A DNA stretch of 45,997 bases from Opitutaceae bacterium (GTDB taxonomy: Bacteria > Verrucomicrobiota > Verrucomicrobiia > Opitutales > Opitutaceae), in assembly GCA_019455245.1 (NCBI GenBank), contig JACFMR010000027.1, forward strand, positions 4,938-50,934, written 5' to 3'. Shown piece after piece: positions 24,452-32,424 of the stretch. A model generated the notes under the pieces. That model was not told the DNA's origin and did not search any database. It was given only the letters and a program-made list of their open reading frames with translations. Every line of letters begins with the position of its first letter. Positions within the stretch are counted from its first letter, which is position 1. The translations under genes and the position numbers were made by a program.

Positions 24452-25951
24452 ATGCTTTCCGCCTTCACGAATTCGCTGAAGATTCCCGAGCTGCGGTCGC
24501 GCATCTTCTACACCCTGGCGTTGCTCTTTATCGCCCGGGTGGCTGCGCACATCCCGCTGCCGGGTATCGATCCGCATCCGCTGCAACGTTTCTTTGAGGA
24601 CCAGACCGCCGGTGGCGGCGGTGCCTTGGTGGGCTTGTACAACATGTTCACCGGCGGTGCGCTGGTCAAAGGCGCGATCGCGGCGCTGGGCATCATGCCC
24701 TATATCAGCGCCTCGATTATCTTCCAGCTGATGACGGCGGTCGTGCCGGCCCTGAGCCGGCTGCAGCAGGAGGGTGATGTCGGTCGGCAGAAACTCACCC
24801 AGTACACCCGCTATGCGACGGTGATCATCTGCATTGTGCAGGGTGCGTTGCTGATTCTCGCGTTGGAAAACCCCGGCCGGCTCTTCCCCGGTTACGACAT
24901 CAATACCTACGGGCCGATCGTCATGGTGGGGAAGATGGGCTTTCTGATCACCTCGGTCATCTACATGACCGCGGGCACGATGTTGCTCATGTGGCTGGGC
25001 GAACAGATTACGCAGCGGGGCATTGGCAACGGCGTCTCCCTGCTCATTACCGTTGGCATTCTGTCCGATGTACCCGGCGCCGCCGCGGCCACCTACCAGC
25101 TGTTTTTTGCCCCCGTTGGCGTCGCCCGTCTGGGCCTGCCGCAGGGCATCATCATGGGCATGCTCTTCATCCTCGTCACCATGGGCATCATCATGGTGGT
25201 GCAGGGGCAGCGCAAGATCCCTGTGCAGTATGCGAAGCGCGTGGTGGGCAACAAGGTGATGGGCGGCCAAAGCTCGTTCCTGCCGCTCAAGGTCAATTAC
25301 TCCGGCGTCATGCCGGTCATCTTTGCCAGCGCCATCCTCCTGTTCCCTCAGCAAATATTCTCGCAAATCGGCGCCGCCTTCAACGTCAAGTTCCTGGTTG
25401 AGTTCGCCGAGAATCTCCTGCGCGGCCACTGGACCTACTACGCGATCTACACCGTACTGATCCTGTTCTTCAGCTATTTCTGGGTCTCAGTGATGTTCAA
25501 GCCGATCCAGATCGCTGATGATCTCAAGAAATACGGCGGTTACATTCCCGGGGTTCGTCCCGGCGAGCCCACCGCGCAGTTCCTGGACTTTATCATGACG
25601 CGACTCACGTTGGCCGGTGCGGTCTTCCTCACCGTCATCGCCGTCATGCCGGACTTCCTGCTTTTTGAACTCAACGTCCCCCAGCGCATCGCGATCTTCT
25701 TCGGCGGCACCGGCATGCTGATCACCGTGGGTGTCGTGCTCGACACCATGCGCCAGGTCGAGACGTTCCTGCTCCAGCGCCATTACGACGGCTTCCTGAA
25801 GAAGGGCCGCGTGCGCGCCCGCAGCAGCAACCCGCAAGGCATGACCAGCGATGCCCTCAGTTCCGAGGCGGTCATGAAAATCGTGATTCCCGTGTCGGTC
25901 ATCTTCCTGATCGGCATCGCAGCCTGGGCCACCCGTCATTTCGCACTTTAG
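24452..25951 (+). CDS. secY: Preprotein translocase subunit SecY
   Basis: SecY is the channel-forming membrane subunit of the Sec translocon, here 499 residues, longer than the usual 430-450. Ten hydrophobic segments are readable. Signatures: RSRIFYTLALLFIARVAAHI, PLPGID, the plug-region ALGIMPYISASIIFQLMT, ITQRGIGNGVSLLITVGIL and the cytoplasmic loop RKIPVQYAKRVVGNKVMGGQ. The C-terminal helix-loop carries VETFLLQRHYDGFLKKGRVR. Extra length lies partly in periplasmic loops (LENPGRLFPGYDINTYGPIV) and in the C-terminal extension. It follows rplO after 66 nt. Confidence 0.97.
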   Translation: MLSAFTNSLKIPELRSRIFYTLALLFIARVAAHIPLPGIDPHPLQRFFEDQTAGGGGALVGLYNMFTGGALVKGAIAALGIMPYISASIIFQLMTAVVPALSRLQQEGDVGRQKLTQYTRYATVIICIVQGALLILALENPGRLFPGYDINTYGPIVMVGKMGFLITSVIYMTAGTMLLMWLGEQITQRGIGNGVSLLITVGILSDVPGAAAATYQLFFAPVGVARLGLPQGIIMGMLFILVTMGIIMVVQGQRKIPVQYAKRVVGNKVMGGQSSFLPLKVNYSGVMPVIFASAILLFPQQIFSQIGAAFNVKFLVEFAENLLRGHWTYYAIYTVLILFFSYFWVSVMFKPIQIADDLKKYGGYIPGVRPGEPTAQFLDFIMTRLTLAGAVFLTVIAVMPDFLLFELNVPQRIAIFFGGTGMLITVGVVLDTMRQVETFLLQRHYDGFLKKGRVRARSSNPQGMTSDALSSEAVMKIVIPVSVIFLIGIAAWATRHFAL

Positions 25952-25966
25952 TTCTTTACTCCGGTC

Positions 25967-26392
25967 GTGGTGACATCCAACTTCGACCTTTTCTCTGGCT
26001 TTGGCCTCCCGGCCAAAGCCAAACTGTTACACCTCGGTCCGGCCGATTTCGGCCTTCTTTCCCTGGTGCGTTCTTTGAATCTTGAGCACGTCTCTCCCGC
26101 CGGTCTGTTACGGTCGGAGATTTCGCGTCACCGCAGCCCGAATCGGGATGCGGACGGGACCATGCCGGCCGTTTTGCGCCGCTGGTTTTTTGCGCGCAAA
26201 CCTGATGCGGGTTTTGTCCTCACGGACTTCCCGGCTACGCTGCTCCAAGCTTTGGTGTTCGATGAATGGCTGGATGTCCGCGACGAATCGCTCGATGGCG
26301 TCATGGCCGCTCCCTCGGCCTCCGGGCCGGTGATCGAACACTATCGCACGCTCGGTCTGCTGCATGCAGCACCGGAAACCGCCTCCGCATGA
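25967..26392 (+). CDS. Degenerate adenylate kinase-like protein, probably non-catalytic
   Basis: This 141-residue protein occupies the secY-[adk]-map position. It looks like a shrunken adenylate kinase. HVSPAGLLRSEI (41-52) matches the NMP-binding QISTGDMLRAAV. GFVLTDFPATLLQAL (82-96) matches GFLLDGFPRTxxQA. PVIEHYRTLGLLHA (121-134) matches the final PLIxYYxxxGLL helix. The P-loop is reduced to LGPADFGLLS (23-32) without the GKGT lysine, the catalytic FPRT arginine is Ala90, and the LID segment is missing. The start codon is uncertain (GTG 25967 or the next GTG); no Shine-Dalgarno sequence is clear. Its stop overlaps the map start (ATGA), so it is translationally coupled and probably still made. 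The homology is my alignment by eye. Confidence 0.6.
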   Translation: MVTSNFDLFSGFGLPAKAKLLHLGPADFGLLSLVRSLNLEHVSPAGLLRSEISRHRSPNRDADGTMPAVLRRWFFARKPDAGFVLTDFPATLLQALVFDEWLDVRDESLDGVMAAPSASGPVIEHYRTLGLLHAAPETASA

Positions 26393-27165
26393 CGATGATC
26401 AAAACCAAGGATCAGATCGCCCGGATGCGGGAAGCGTGCACCATCGCTGCCAAGGTGCTTGCCGAACTCAAGCAGCTTGTGCGGCCAGGAACCACCACCC
26501 AAGACTTGGACGAAGCCGGCCGCGATCTCATGGCCGCATGCGGAGCCCGCAGTGCCGATTACGGCTACCAGATCGGTTCGCGTCGTTATCCAGCCCACAC
26601 CTGCATCTCTGTCAACGAGGAGATTGTCCACGGAGTCCCGTCATTCCGCCGGGTCCTCCACGATGGTGATATCGTCTCCCTCGATGTGACGGTCACATAC
26701 AACGGCTACGTCGGCGACAACGCCACGACCGTCCCCGTTGGCGCGATTGATGCCCGCAAAAAGAAGCTGATGCGAGTGACCGAGGAGTCACTGGCCCTTG
26801 GCATCCGTCAGGCGGTCGTCGGCAATCGTATCGGCGACATCTCGTATGCCATTCAGAATCATGTCGAATCCCACGGTTTCAGTGTGGTGCGCGATCTGGT
26901 GGGGCATGGCGTCGGTGCCAGTATGCACGAGCCGCCCGAAATTCCGAATTTCGGTCGTCGCGGCGCCGGACCTCTCATCAAGCCCGGGATGACGTTGGCG
27001 ATCGAGCCCATGGTCAATCTCGGCGGCTATCGCACCAAGACGCTGGCGGACGGCTGGACGGTCGTCACCGCCGACGGTTTGCCCTCGGCCCACTACGAAC
27101 ACACCGTGCTCACAACCGAAAATGGTCCGGAAATCCTGACCCGGACCGATCTGCTCAAGTCCTGA
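26389..27165 (+). CDS. map: Methionine aminopeptidase, type I
   Basis: This 258-residue enzyme removes the initiator methionine from nascent proteins in the cytoplasm. The metal ligands of the pita-bread fold are present: D99 (SLDVTV), D110 (VGDNATT), the histidine of GHGVGASMHEPPEIPNFG, the glutamate of AIEPMV and the glutamate of the final ENGPEILT. H81 of EEIVHGVPS is the substrate histidine. The ATG at 26389 overlaps the previous stop as ATGA and gives MTMIKTKDQIARMREA. The gene lies between the adk-like gene and rpsM; infA and rpmJ, often found next, are absent. Confidence 0.96.
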   Translation: MTMIKTKDQIARMREACTIAAKVLAELKQLVRPGTTTQDLDEAGRDLMAACGARSADYGYQIGSRRYPAHTCISVNEEIVHGVPSFRRVLHDGDIVSLDVTVTYNGYVGDNATTVPVGAIDARKKKLMRVTEESLALGIRQAVVGNRIGDISYAIQNHVESHGFSVVRDLVGHGVGASMHEPPEIPNFGRRGAGPLIKPGMTLAIEPMVNLGGYRTKTLADGWTVVTADGLPSAHYEHTVLTTENGPEILTRTDLLKS

Positions 27166-27208
27166 ATCCTTTTTTCCCTTTAACACTCAACTCCCAACCT
27201 AAACTACA

Positions 27209-27586
27209 ATGCCACGTCTTCTCGGTGTAGAAATTCCCGCGAAAAAGAAAGTCGCGTATTCCCTCCGTTATATCAACGGCGTCGGTCCCGCTCGTGCTGA
27301 CATTATTGTCAAGGAAGCCGGTCTCGATGCCGACATGCGCGCCTCGGACCTGACCGAAGAGCAGCTGAACAAGATCCTCCACGTTATCACCGAGCACAAA
27401 TGGGTGCTGGAAGGTGACCTGCGTCGCGAGATCACCGCCAACCTCAAGCGCCTGCAGGCCATCAACTGCTACCGCGGCATCCGCCACCGGCGCAGCCTGC
27501 CGGTCCGCGGTCAGCGCACCAGCACCAACGCCCGCACCCGCAAGGGTCCCCGCAAGACCGTGGGTGTGGCCAAAGCCAAAGAATAA
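27209..27586 (+). CDS. rpsM: 30S ribosomal protein S13
   Basis: S13 (125 residues) contacts the P-site tRNA and forms intersubunit bridges. Signatures: [37 protein letters not shown] (helix-two-turns-helix), [20 protein letters not shown] and the basic end [20 protein letters not shown] then KGPRKTVG. It starts 43 nt after map with no Shine-Dalgarno sequence. rpsK follows after 12 nt. Confidence 0.97.
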   Translation: MPRLLGVEIPAKKKVAYSLRYINGVGPARADIIVKEAGLDADMRASDLTEEQLNKILHVITEHKWVLEGDLRREITANLKRLQAINCYRGIRHRRSLPVRGQRTSTNARTRKGPRKTVGVAKAKE

Positions 27587-27598
27587 TCTCCACCCGTC

Positions 27599-28198
27599 AT
27601 GGCCGAAGAAAAGTCCACTCCCTCGAAAGAAAAGCCCGTTCCGGCTCCCACCGGCAACCCCGACGCCACCGCGGCGGAGAAAAAGCCCGCCAAGGCCCCC
27701 AAGGGCGCCAAGCCTGCCGCCGAAGGCGCGGAAGCACCCGCCCAGAAACCGGTCGAACTCATCGGTGGTGTGGCCAAGCAGCCCACGGCCGAGGATCTCC
27801 TCAAGGAGGAGCTTGGTGTCATCAAGGTCCGCAAGGCCAAGGGCTCCAAGAATGTCACCTCCGGCATCGCCAACGTGCTGGCCTCCTTCAACAACACGAT
27901 CGTCTCGATCACCGACCAGAAAGGGCAGGTCATCTCCTGGTCCAGCGCCGGCAAGTGCAATTTCCGCGGCTCGCGCAAATCCACCGCCTATGCCGCCCAG
28001 ATCGTGGCGCAGGACGCCGCCCGCACCGCCATGTCCCACGGCCTCAAGGATGTTGTCATCCGGGTGTCCGGTCCGGGCCTCGGTCGCGACAGCGCCATCC
28101 GTGCCCTGCAGGCCATCGGCCTTGAAATCACCTCGATCATCGACATCACCCCTGTGCCGCACAACGGCTGCCGCCCGCGCAAGCGCCGTCGCGTCTAA
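27599..28198 (+). CDS. rpsK: 30S ribosomal protein S11 with about 70-residue N-terminal extension
   Basis: S11 shapes the 30S platform at the E site. The core begins around residue 80: [20 protein letters not shown], then [20 protein letters not shown] and the C-terminal [15 protein letters not shown]. At 199 residues it is about 70 longer than the usual 129. The extension is Lys/Ala/Pro/Glu-rich (residues 1-50), followed by [19 protein letters not shown]. The only in-frame internal alternative I found near the core is a GTG at residue 58. The ATG at 27599 lies 12 nt after rpsM, so the long form is favoured. Confidence 0.93.
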   Translation: MAEEKSTPSKEKPVPAPTGNPDATAAEKKPAKAPKGAKPAAEGAEAPAQKPVELIGGVAKQPTAEDLLKEELGVIKVRKAKGSKNVTSGIANVLASFNNTIVSITDQKGQVISWSSAGKCNFRGSRKSTAYAAQIVAQDAARTAMSHGLKDVVIRVSGPGLGRDSAIRALQAIGLEITSIIDITPVPHNGCRPRKRRRV

Positions 28199-28232
28199 TC
28201 CGGCCTCCAACCGCTAAACACCTTTTACAACC

Positions 28233-28844
28233 ATGGCTCGTTATACCGGTCCAACCACCCGCCTCAGCCGCCGCTTCAACCAGCACATCCTCGGTTCCGG
28301 CAAAGCCCTTGAGCGTCGCAACTATCCGCCCGGCCAGCACGGTCCGCGCCTCCGCCGCAAGCTCTCCGAATACGCCGTCGGCCTCAACGAGAAACAGAAG
28401 CTGCGCTACACCTACGGCCTGCTTGAGCGCCAGTTCCGCCGCCTGTTCGAAATGGCCAAGCGCGAACGCGGCGTCACCGGCGAACGCTTCCTGCAGCTCT
28501 TGGAGTTGCGGCTCGACAGCGTCATCTACCAGCTCGGACTCGCCAAGAGCCGCGCCGCCGCCCGCCAGTTCGTCAATCACGGCCACATCCGCGTCAACGG
28601 CCACAAGGTCGACATCGCGAGCTACAGCGTCCAGGCCGGCGATGAAATTGAGGTGAAGAGCGCCCCGGCCTCCCGCCAGATGGCCACCCGCAATCTCGAA
28701 GAGAACCGCATCCGCAACGTGCCTGGCTGGCTGACGATGGACAACGAGGCCCTCAAGGCCAAGGTCAACCGTCTTCCCACCCGTGACGAAATGGAGCAGG
28801 GTGTTAACGAGCAGCTGATCGTGGAATTCTATTCCCGCTACTAA
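28233..28844 (+). CDS. rpsD: 30S ribosomal protein S4, zinc-free form
   Basis: S4 (203 residues) is a primary 16S-binding protein and fidelity factor. Signatures: MARYTGPTTRLSRRFNQHIL, NYPPGQHGPRLRRKLSEYAV, GLNEKQKLRYTYGLLERQFR, and the S4 RNA-binding domain RLDSVIYQLGLAKSRAAARQ with FVNHGHIRVNGHKVDIASY. No N-terminal zinc cysteines are present. The start has no Shine-Dalgarno sequence. rpoA follows after 54 nt. Confidence 0.97.
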   Translation: MARYTGPTTRLSRRFNQHILGSGKALERRNYPPGQHGPRLRRKLSEYAVGLNEKQKLRYTYGLLERQFRRLFEMAKRERGVTGERFLQLLELRLDSVIYQLGLAKSRAAARQFVNHGHIRVNGHKVDIASYSVQAGDEIEVKSAPASRQMATRNLEENRIRNVPGWLTMDNEALKAKVNRLPTRDEMEQGVNEQLIVEFYSRY

Positions 28845-28898
28845 GCTGCCCCCTCCAAACTCATTTCAACCTCAACGCTCAATCCAGAGTTCATCGCC

Positions 28899-29900
28899 AT
28901 GCCCAAACGTCTCGGAAAGTTCGAACTCCCCAACAAGCTCACCAAGGTCGAGGAAGGCTCCACGCCGACCTACGCCAAGTTCATCGCCGAGCCTTTCGAG
29001 GCCGGCTACGGCCACACCATCGGCAACTCGCTCCGCCGTGTGCTGCTCAGCTCGATCGAAGGCGCGGCCATCTCCTCGATCAAGATCGAGGGCGTCAGCC
29101 ATGAATTCCAGAGCATTGATGGCGTCGTCGAGGACGTCACCGAGGTTGTACTCAACCTCAAGAAGATCCTCATTGTTTCGCAGAAACGCGAGCCCGTGAC
29201 CCTGCAGATCAAGGTCTCCAAGGCCGGCGCGGTCACCGCGGCGGACATCCAGCCCGATGCCAACATCACCATCGTCAACCCTGAGCAGGTCATCTGCACG
29301 CTGGATGCCAAGCGCACCTTCGAGGCCGAGATCGAGATCAAGACCGGCCGCGGCTACTGCCCGGGCGAGCTGAACAAGAAGGAAGACCAGGCCATCGGTG
29401 TCATCCCGATCGACTCGCTCTTCTCGCCGGTCCGCCTCGTCAAGTATGCGGTGGAGAACACCCGCGTCGGCCAGATCACCGACTACGACAAGCTCATCCT
29501 CGAGGTCTGGACCGACGGCCGTATCACGCCGGACGACGCCCTCAAGCAGGCTGCGTCCATCCTCAAGCATCACCTCGACGTGTTCGATCGCGTGTCGGAG
29601 GAAGCCTACGAGTTCGAGAACCAGCAGAGCGAGGTCAGCGAGGAGCAGAACAAGCTCCGCAAGCTCCTCAACATGTCGGTCAACGAGATCGAGCTCTCCG
29701 TTCGCGCCGCCAACTGCCTCAACAACGCCAACATCACCACCGTCGGCGAGCTGGCGATGAAGACCGAGCAGGAGATGCTCAAATACCGCAATTTCGGCAA
29801 GAAGTCGCTCAACGAAATCAAGGACAAGCTGGAGGCCCTCGGTCTCTCGCTCGGCATGAAGTTCGACGAGCGCCTCCTCGACAACAAGAAGGAACTCTGA
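28899..29900 (+). CDS. rpoA: DNA-directed RNA polymerase subunit alpha
   Basis: Alpha (333 residues) dimerises to start polymerase assembly. The N-terminal domain shows FIAEPFEAGYGHTIGNSLRR, VLLSSIEGAAISSIKIEGVS and FSPVRLVKYAVENTRVGQ. A Glu/Gln-rich linker (about 228-250) leads to the C-terminal domain, which contacts UP elements and activators: NELELSVRAANCLNNANI-type sequence IELSVRAANCLNNANITTVG and RNFGKKSLNEIKDKLEALGL. It sits between rpsD and rplQ as in most bacteria. No Shine-Dalgarno sequence is evident. Confidence 0.97.
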   Translation: MPKRLGKFELPNKLTKVEEGSTPTYAKFIAEPFEAGYGHTIGNSLRRVLLSSIEGAAISSIKIEGVSHEFQSIDGVVEDVTEVVLNLKKILIVSQKREPVTLQIKVSKAGAVTAADIQPDANITIVNPEQVICTLDAKRTFEAEIEIKTGRGYCPGELNKKEDQAIGVIPIDSLFSPVRLVKYAVENTRVGQITDYDKLILEVWTDGRITPDDALKQAASILKHHLDVFDRVSEEAYEFENQQSEVSEEQNKLRKLLNMSVNEIELSVRAANCLNNANITTVGELAMKTEQEMLKYRNFGKKSLNEIKDKLEALGLSLGMKFDERLLDNKKEL

Positions 29901-29985
29901 CCCTCACCTTTGATTCTCGCGCCGTCCGTCGTCGCCCCACGCTGCGGCCGGATTGCCGATCGGGAATCAGTCATCAACCAATCCA

Positions 29986-30495
29986 ATGCGTCACAAAAAA
30001 CACCGTCATACCCTGGGCGTGACCCGTGAACACCGTGAGGCGATGCTGTCCAACATGGGCGCCTCGCTGATCACGCACGGTCGCATCAAGACCACACTCA
30101 GCAAGGCCAAGGCCCTGCGTCCCTTCATCGAGAAGATCATCACCAAGGCCAAGCAGGCCGCGGCCAAGACCGAGGCCAAGGATGCCATCCATCTGCGCCG
30201 CCTCGCCCTGGCCGACCTCCGGGACGAGGATGCGATCACGCTGCTTTTCAACGAGAAGCACAAGGAGTTCGCCAACCGTAACGGCGGCTACACCCGCATC
30301 TACAAGCTCGGCGCACGCGTCGGCGACGCCAGCGAGATGGCGCTCATCGAGTTCGTGAAGGCCGATGATGCGGGCTACAAGAAGTCCAAGGGCCGCAAGC
30401 CGGCGAAGGCCGCCAAGGCTGCTCCGGCCGCCACGGCCGAACAATCCGAAGCCGCTGCCCCGGCCGAAGGCGCCGCCGAGGAAAACAAAGGCTGA
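29986..30495 (+). CDS. rplQ: 50S ribosomal protein L17 with C-terminal extension
   Basis: L17 (169 residues from this ATG) lies near the tunnel exit. The core (1 to about 127) shows MRHKKHRHTLGVTREHREAM, SLITHGRIKTTLSKAKALRP and FANRNGGYTRIYKLGARVGD. The last 40 or so residues form a Lys/Ala-rich then Glu/Ala-rich tail. The ATG at 29986 is preferred to an in-frame TTG 33 nt upstream because it gives the canonical MRHKK start. It is the last gene of the ribosomal block and is followed by a terminator 25 nt after its stop. Confidence 0.95.
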   Translation: MRHKKHRHTLGVTREHREAMLSNMGASLITHGRIKTTLSKAKALRPFIEKIITKAKQAAAKTEAKDAIHLRRLALADLRDEDAITLLFNEKHKEFANRNGGYTRIYKLGARVGDASEMALIEFVKADDAGYKKSKGRKPAKAAKAAPAATAEQSEAAAPAEGAAEENKG

Positions 30496-30520
30496 CCTCC
30501 GGCCCTACCTGCCATTAATC

Positions 30521-30555
30521 AACGCGTCGAAGTCCCCTTCGGCGCGTTTTCGTTT
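30521..30555 (+). terminator. Intrinsic terminator after rplQ
   Basis: AACGCGTCGAAG (30521-30532) pairs with CTTCGGCGCGTT (30537-30548) around a TCCC loop; all twelve positions pair if one G-U is allowed. The stem runs into TTTTCGTTT. This ends the long ribosomal transcript. Confidence 0.88.
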
Positions 30556-30567
30556 ACTTTGATACCC

Positions 30568-30795
30568 ATGCCCGATCTCACTTTGGCCGCCGTCATCTAC
30601 AGCGTGCTGGTGGCCGCGCTGTTCCTCGGTCTCTGGTCATACTACGACCGGCGGGAACACGCGCGGTTCGAGCGTGAGCGTCGGCGCACCCTCTTTCACT
30701 GCATCCGTTGCAACAGCCTTTATGAGGCGCCGGCGGGCACCGAGGTGCGCGGCTGTCCGCGCTGCGGGCATGAAAACACCCGTTTGCGTTTCTGA
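30568..30795 (+). CDS. Small membrane protein with C-terminal zinc ribbon
   Basis: This 75-residue protein has one N-terminal transmembrane helix (about 5-23, LTLAAVIYSVLVAALFLGLW). A highly basic linker follows (DRREHARFERERRR), then a four-cysteine ribbon: C45-x2-C48 in HCIRCNSLY and C63-x2-C66 in GCPRCGHEN. Basic residues after the helix predict that the ribbon lies in the cytoplasm. The ATG at 30568 gives MPDLTLAAV; a TTG 9 nt earlier is less likely. It lies alone between the rplQ terminator and guaA. I do not recognise the family, and the spacing is that of a generic rubredoxin-like zinc ribbon. Confidence 0.75.
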   Translation: MPDLTLAAVIYSVLVAALFLGLWSYYDRREHARFERERRRTLFHCIRCNSLYEAPAGTEVRGCPRCGHENTRLRF

Positions 30796-30823
30796 TCTTG
30801 TGCCCCCCGTCGTTGCATTGCTG

Positions 30824-30851
30824 TTGATTCACCGTCCCGGCCTTTTCTAAC
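30824..30851 (+). promoter_or_regulatory. Promoter candidate for guaA
   Basis: TTGATT (30824-30829) and TCTAAC (30846-30851) are spaced 16 nt, each matching the sigma-70 consensus at four of six bases. The guaA ATG is only 6 nt beyond the -10 box, so a transcript from here would be leaderless or nearly so. No guanine riboswitch fold is seen before guaA. Confidence 0.3.
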
Positions 30852-30857
30852 TCTCCT

Positions 30858-32396
30858 ATGCCACAGACCATCGCAGTTCTGGATTTCGGTTCCCAATACA
30901 CCCAGGTGATCGCGCGTCGTATTCGCGAGTGCCAGGTCTATTCCAAGATCTACCACTACACGACCAGCGCGGAAGAGCTGAAGCAGGACGGCGTCATCGG
31001 CATCATCCTGTCCGGCGGCCCGAGCAGCGTTTTTGCCAAGAACGCGCCCATCCCGGACCGGGGGCTCTTCGACCTTGGCGTGCCGGTGCTGGGCATCTGC
31101 TACGGCATCCAGCTCATGGGCCGGCTGCTCGGCGGAACCGTCGCCAAAAGCACGCACCGCGAGTATGGCCACGGCACGCTGAAGATTACCAAGCCCGGCC
31201 GGCTCTTTGCCAAGCTGCCGCGCAAGCTCCGGGTCTGGAATTCCCACGGCGACAAGCTTACGGCGCTGCCCCCCGGGTTCTCCGCCATCGGCACGACCGA
31301 CAACTCGCCCTTTGCCGTCATCGAGGATCGCCGCCGCAATTTCTACGGCATCCAGTTTCACCCCGAAGTGTTCCACACCGAACGCGGCGTGGAGGTCATT
31401 CGCAATTTCCTGGTCAATGTCTGCGGCGCCGCGCAGGACTGGACCACGAAGGACTACATCAAGCACGCCATCGATGAAATCCGCCGCACCGTCGGCAAGT
31501 CCCGCGTCATCCTCGGGCTGTCCGGCGGCGTGGACTCCTCCGTGGCCGCCGCCTTGATCCACAAGGCCATGGGTAAGCAGCTCACCTGCGTGTTTGTGGA
31601 CAACGGCCTGCTGCGGGCCGGCGAGCGTGCGGCGGTTGAAAAACTTTACGGAGATCATTTCCACATCGACCTGCGCGTCGTTGACGCCTCCAGCCTCTTT
31701 CTGCGCCGGCTCAAGGGCGTCGAGGAACCCGAGCAGAAGCGCAAGATCATCGGCCGCACCTTCGTCGAGGTGTTTGAGAAGTCGCTCAAGTCCATCGGCC
31801 ACGCTGACTTTCTGGCCCAAGGCACGCTGTATCCCGACGTCATCGAGTCCGTCGCCATCGGCAACAACCCCGCGGCGCTCATCAAGAGTCACCACAACGT
31901 CGGCGGTCTGCCCGAGCGCATGAAGCTCAAGCTGCTCGAGCCGCTGCGCGAGCTGTTCAAGGACGAGGTCCGCGCCGTGGGCGCCGCCCTCGGTCTGCCG
32001 CGCGAAGTCGTCTGGCGCCAGCCGTTCCCGGGCCCCGGCCTCGGGGTGCGCGTGCTGGGCGAGATCACCAAGGCCAAGCTCGAGATCCTGCGCCAGGCCG
32101 ACTCCATCCTGATCCAGGAAATGAAGGCCACCGGCTGGTATTGGAAGGTCTGGCAGTCGTTCTGCGTCTTTCTGCCCGTCAAATCCGTCGGCGTCATCGG
32201 CGATGAGCGGAACTATTCGTGGGTGATCGCAGTCCGTGTGGTGGAAAGCATAGACGCCATGACCGCCGACTGGACCCGCTTGCCGTATGATCTGATGCAG
32301 AAGATCTCGAGCCGCATCACAAATGAGGTTCGTGAAGTCAGCCGCGTTGTGTATGACATCAGTTCCAAACCACCGGCCACCATCGAGTGGGAATAA
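30858..32396 (+). CDS. guaA: GMP synthase (glutamine-hydrolysing)
   Basis: GuaA converts XMP to GMP with ATP and glutamine, the last step of guanine nucleotide synthesis. The class I amidotransferase domain (about 1-195) has nucleophile C81 in GICYGIQ and H168-E170 in FHPEV. The ATP-pyrophosphatase domain has the PP-loop GLSGGVDSS (220-228). The dimerisation domain contains [20 protein letters not shown] and the end KPPATIEWE. Length (512) is typical. Start: [20 protein letters not shown]. The secreted-protein gene follows after 28 nt. Confidence 0.98.
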   Translation: MPQTIAVLDFGSQYTQVIARRIRECQVYSKIYHYTTSAEELKQDGVIGIILSGGPSSVFAKNAPIPDRGLFDLGVPVLGICYGIQLMGRLLGGTVAKSTHREYGHGTLKITKPGRLFAKLPRKLRVWNSHGDKLTALPPGFSAIGTTDNSPFAVIEDRRRNFYGIQFHPEVFHTERGVEVIRNFLVNVCGAAQDWTTKDYIKHAIDEIRRTVGKSRVILGLSGGVDSSVAAALIHKAMGKQLTCVFVDNGLLRAGERAAVEKLYGDHFHIDLRVVDASSLFLRRLKGVEEPEQKRKIIGRTFVEVFEKSLKSIGHADFLAQGTLYPDVIESVAIGNNPAALIKSHHNVGGLPERMKLKLLEPLRELFKDEVRAVGAALGLPREVVWRQPFPGPGLGVRVLGEITKAKLEILRQADSILIQEMKATGWYWKVWQSFCVFLPVKSVGVIGDERNYSWVIAVRVVESIDAMTADWTRLPYDLMQKISSRITNEVREVSRVVYDISSKPPATIEWE

Positions 32397-32424
32397 TCCG
32401 CCGATCTTTTCAAACCGCACCGCC

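Noticed and set aside
27166..27208. Possible rpmJ or infA between map and rpsM
   Set aside because: The gap is 43 nt, A/T/C-rich and cannot encode either protein.
30796..30857. Purine or other riboswitch upstream of guaA
   Set aside because: Only 62 nt, with no three-way junction or conserved purine-riboswitch core visible.
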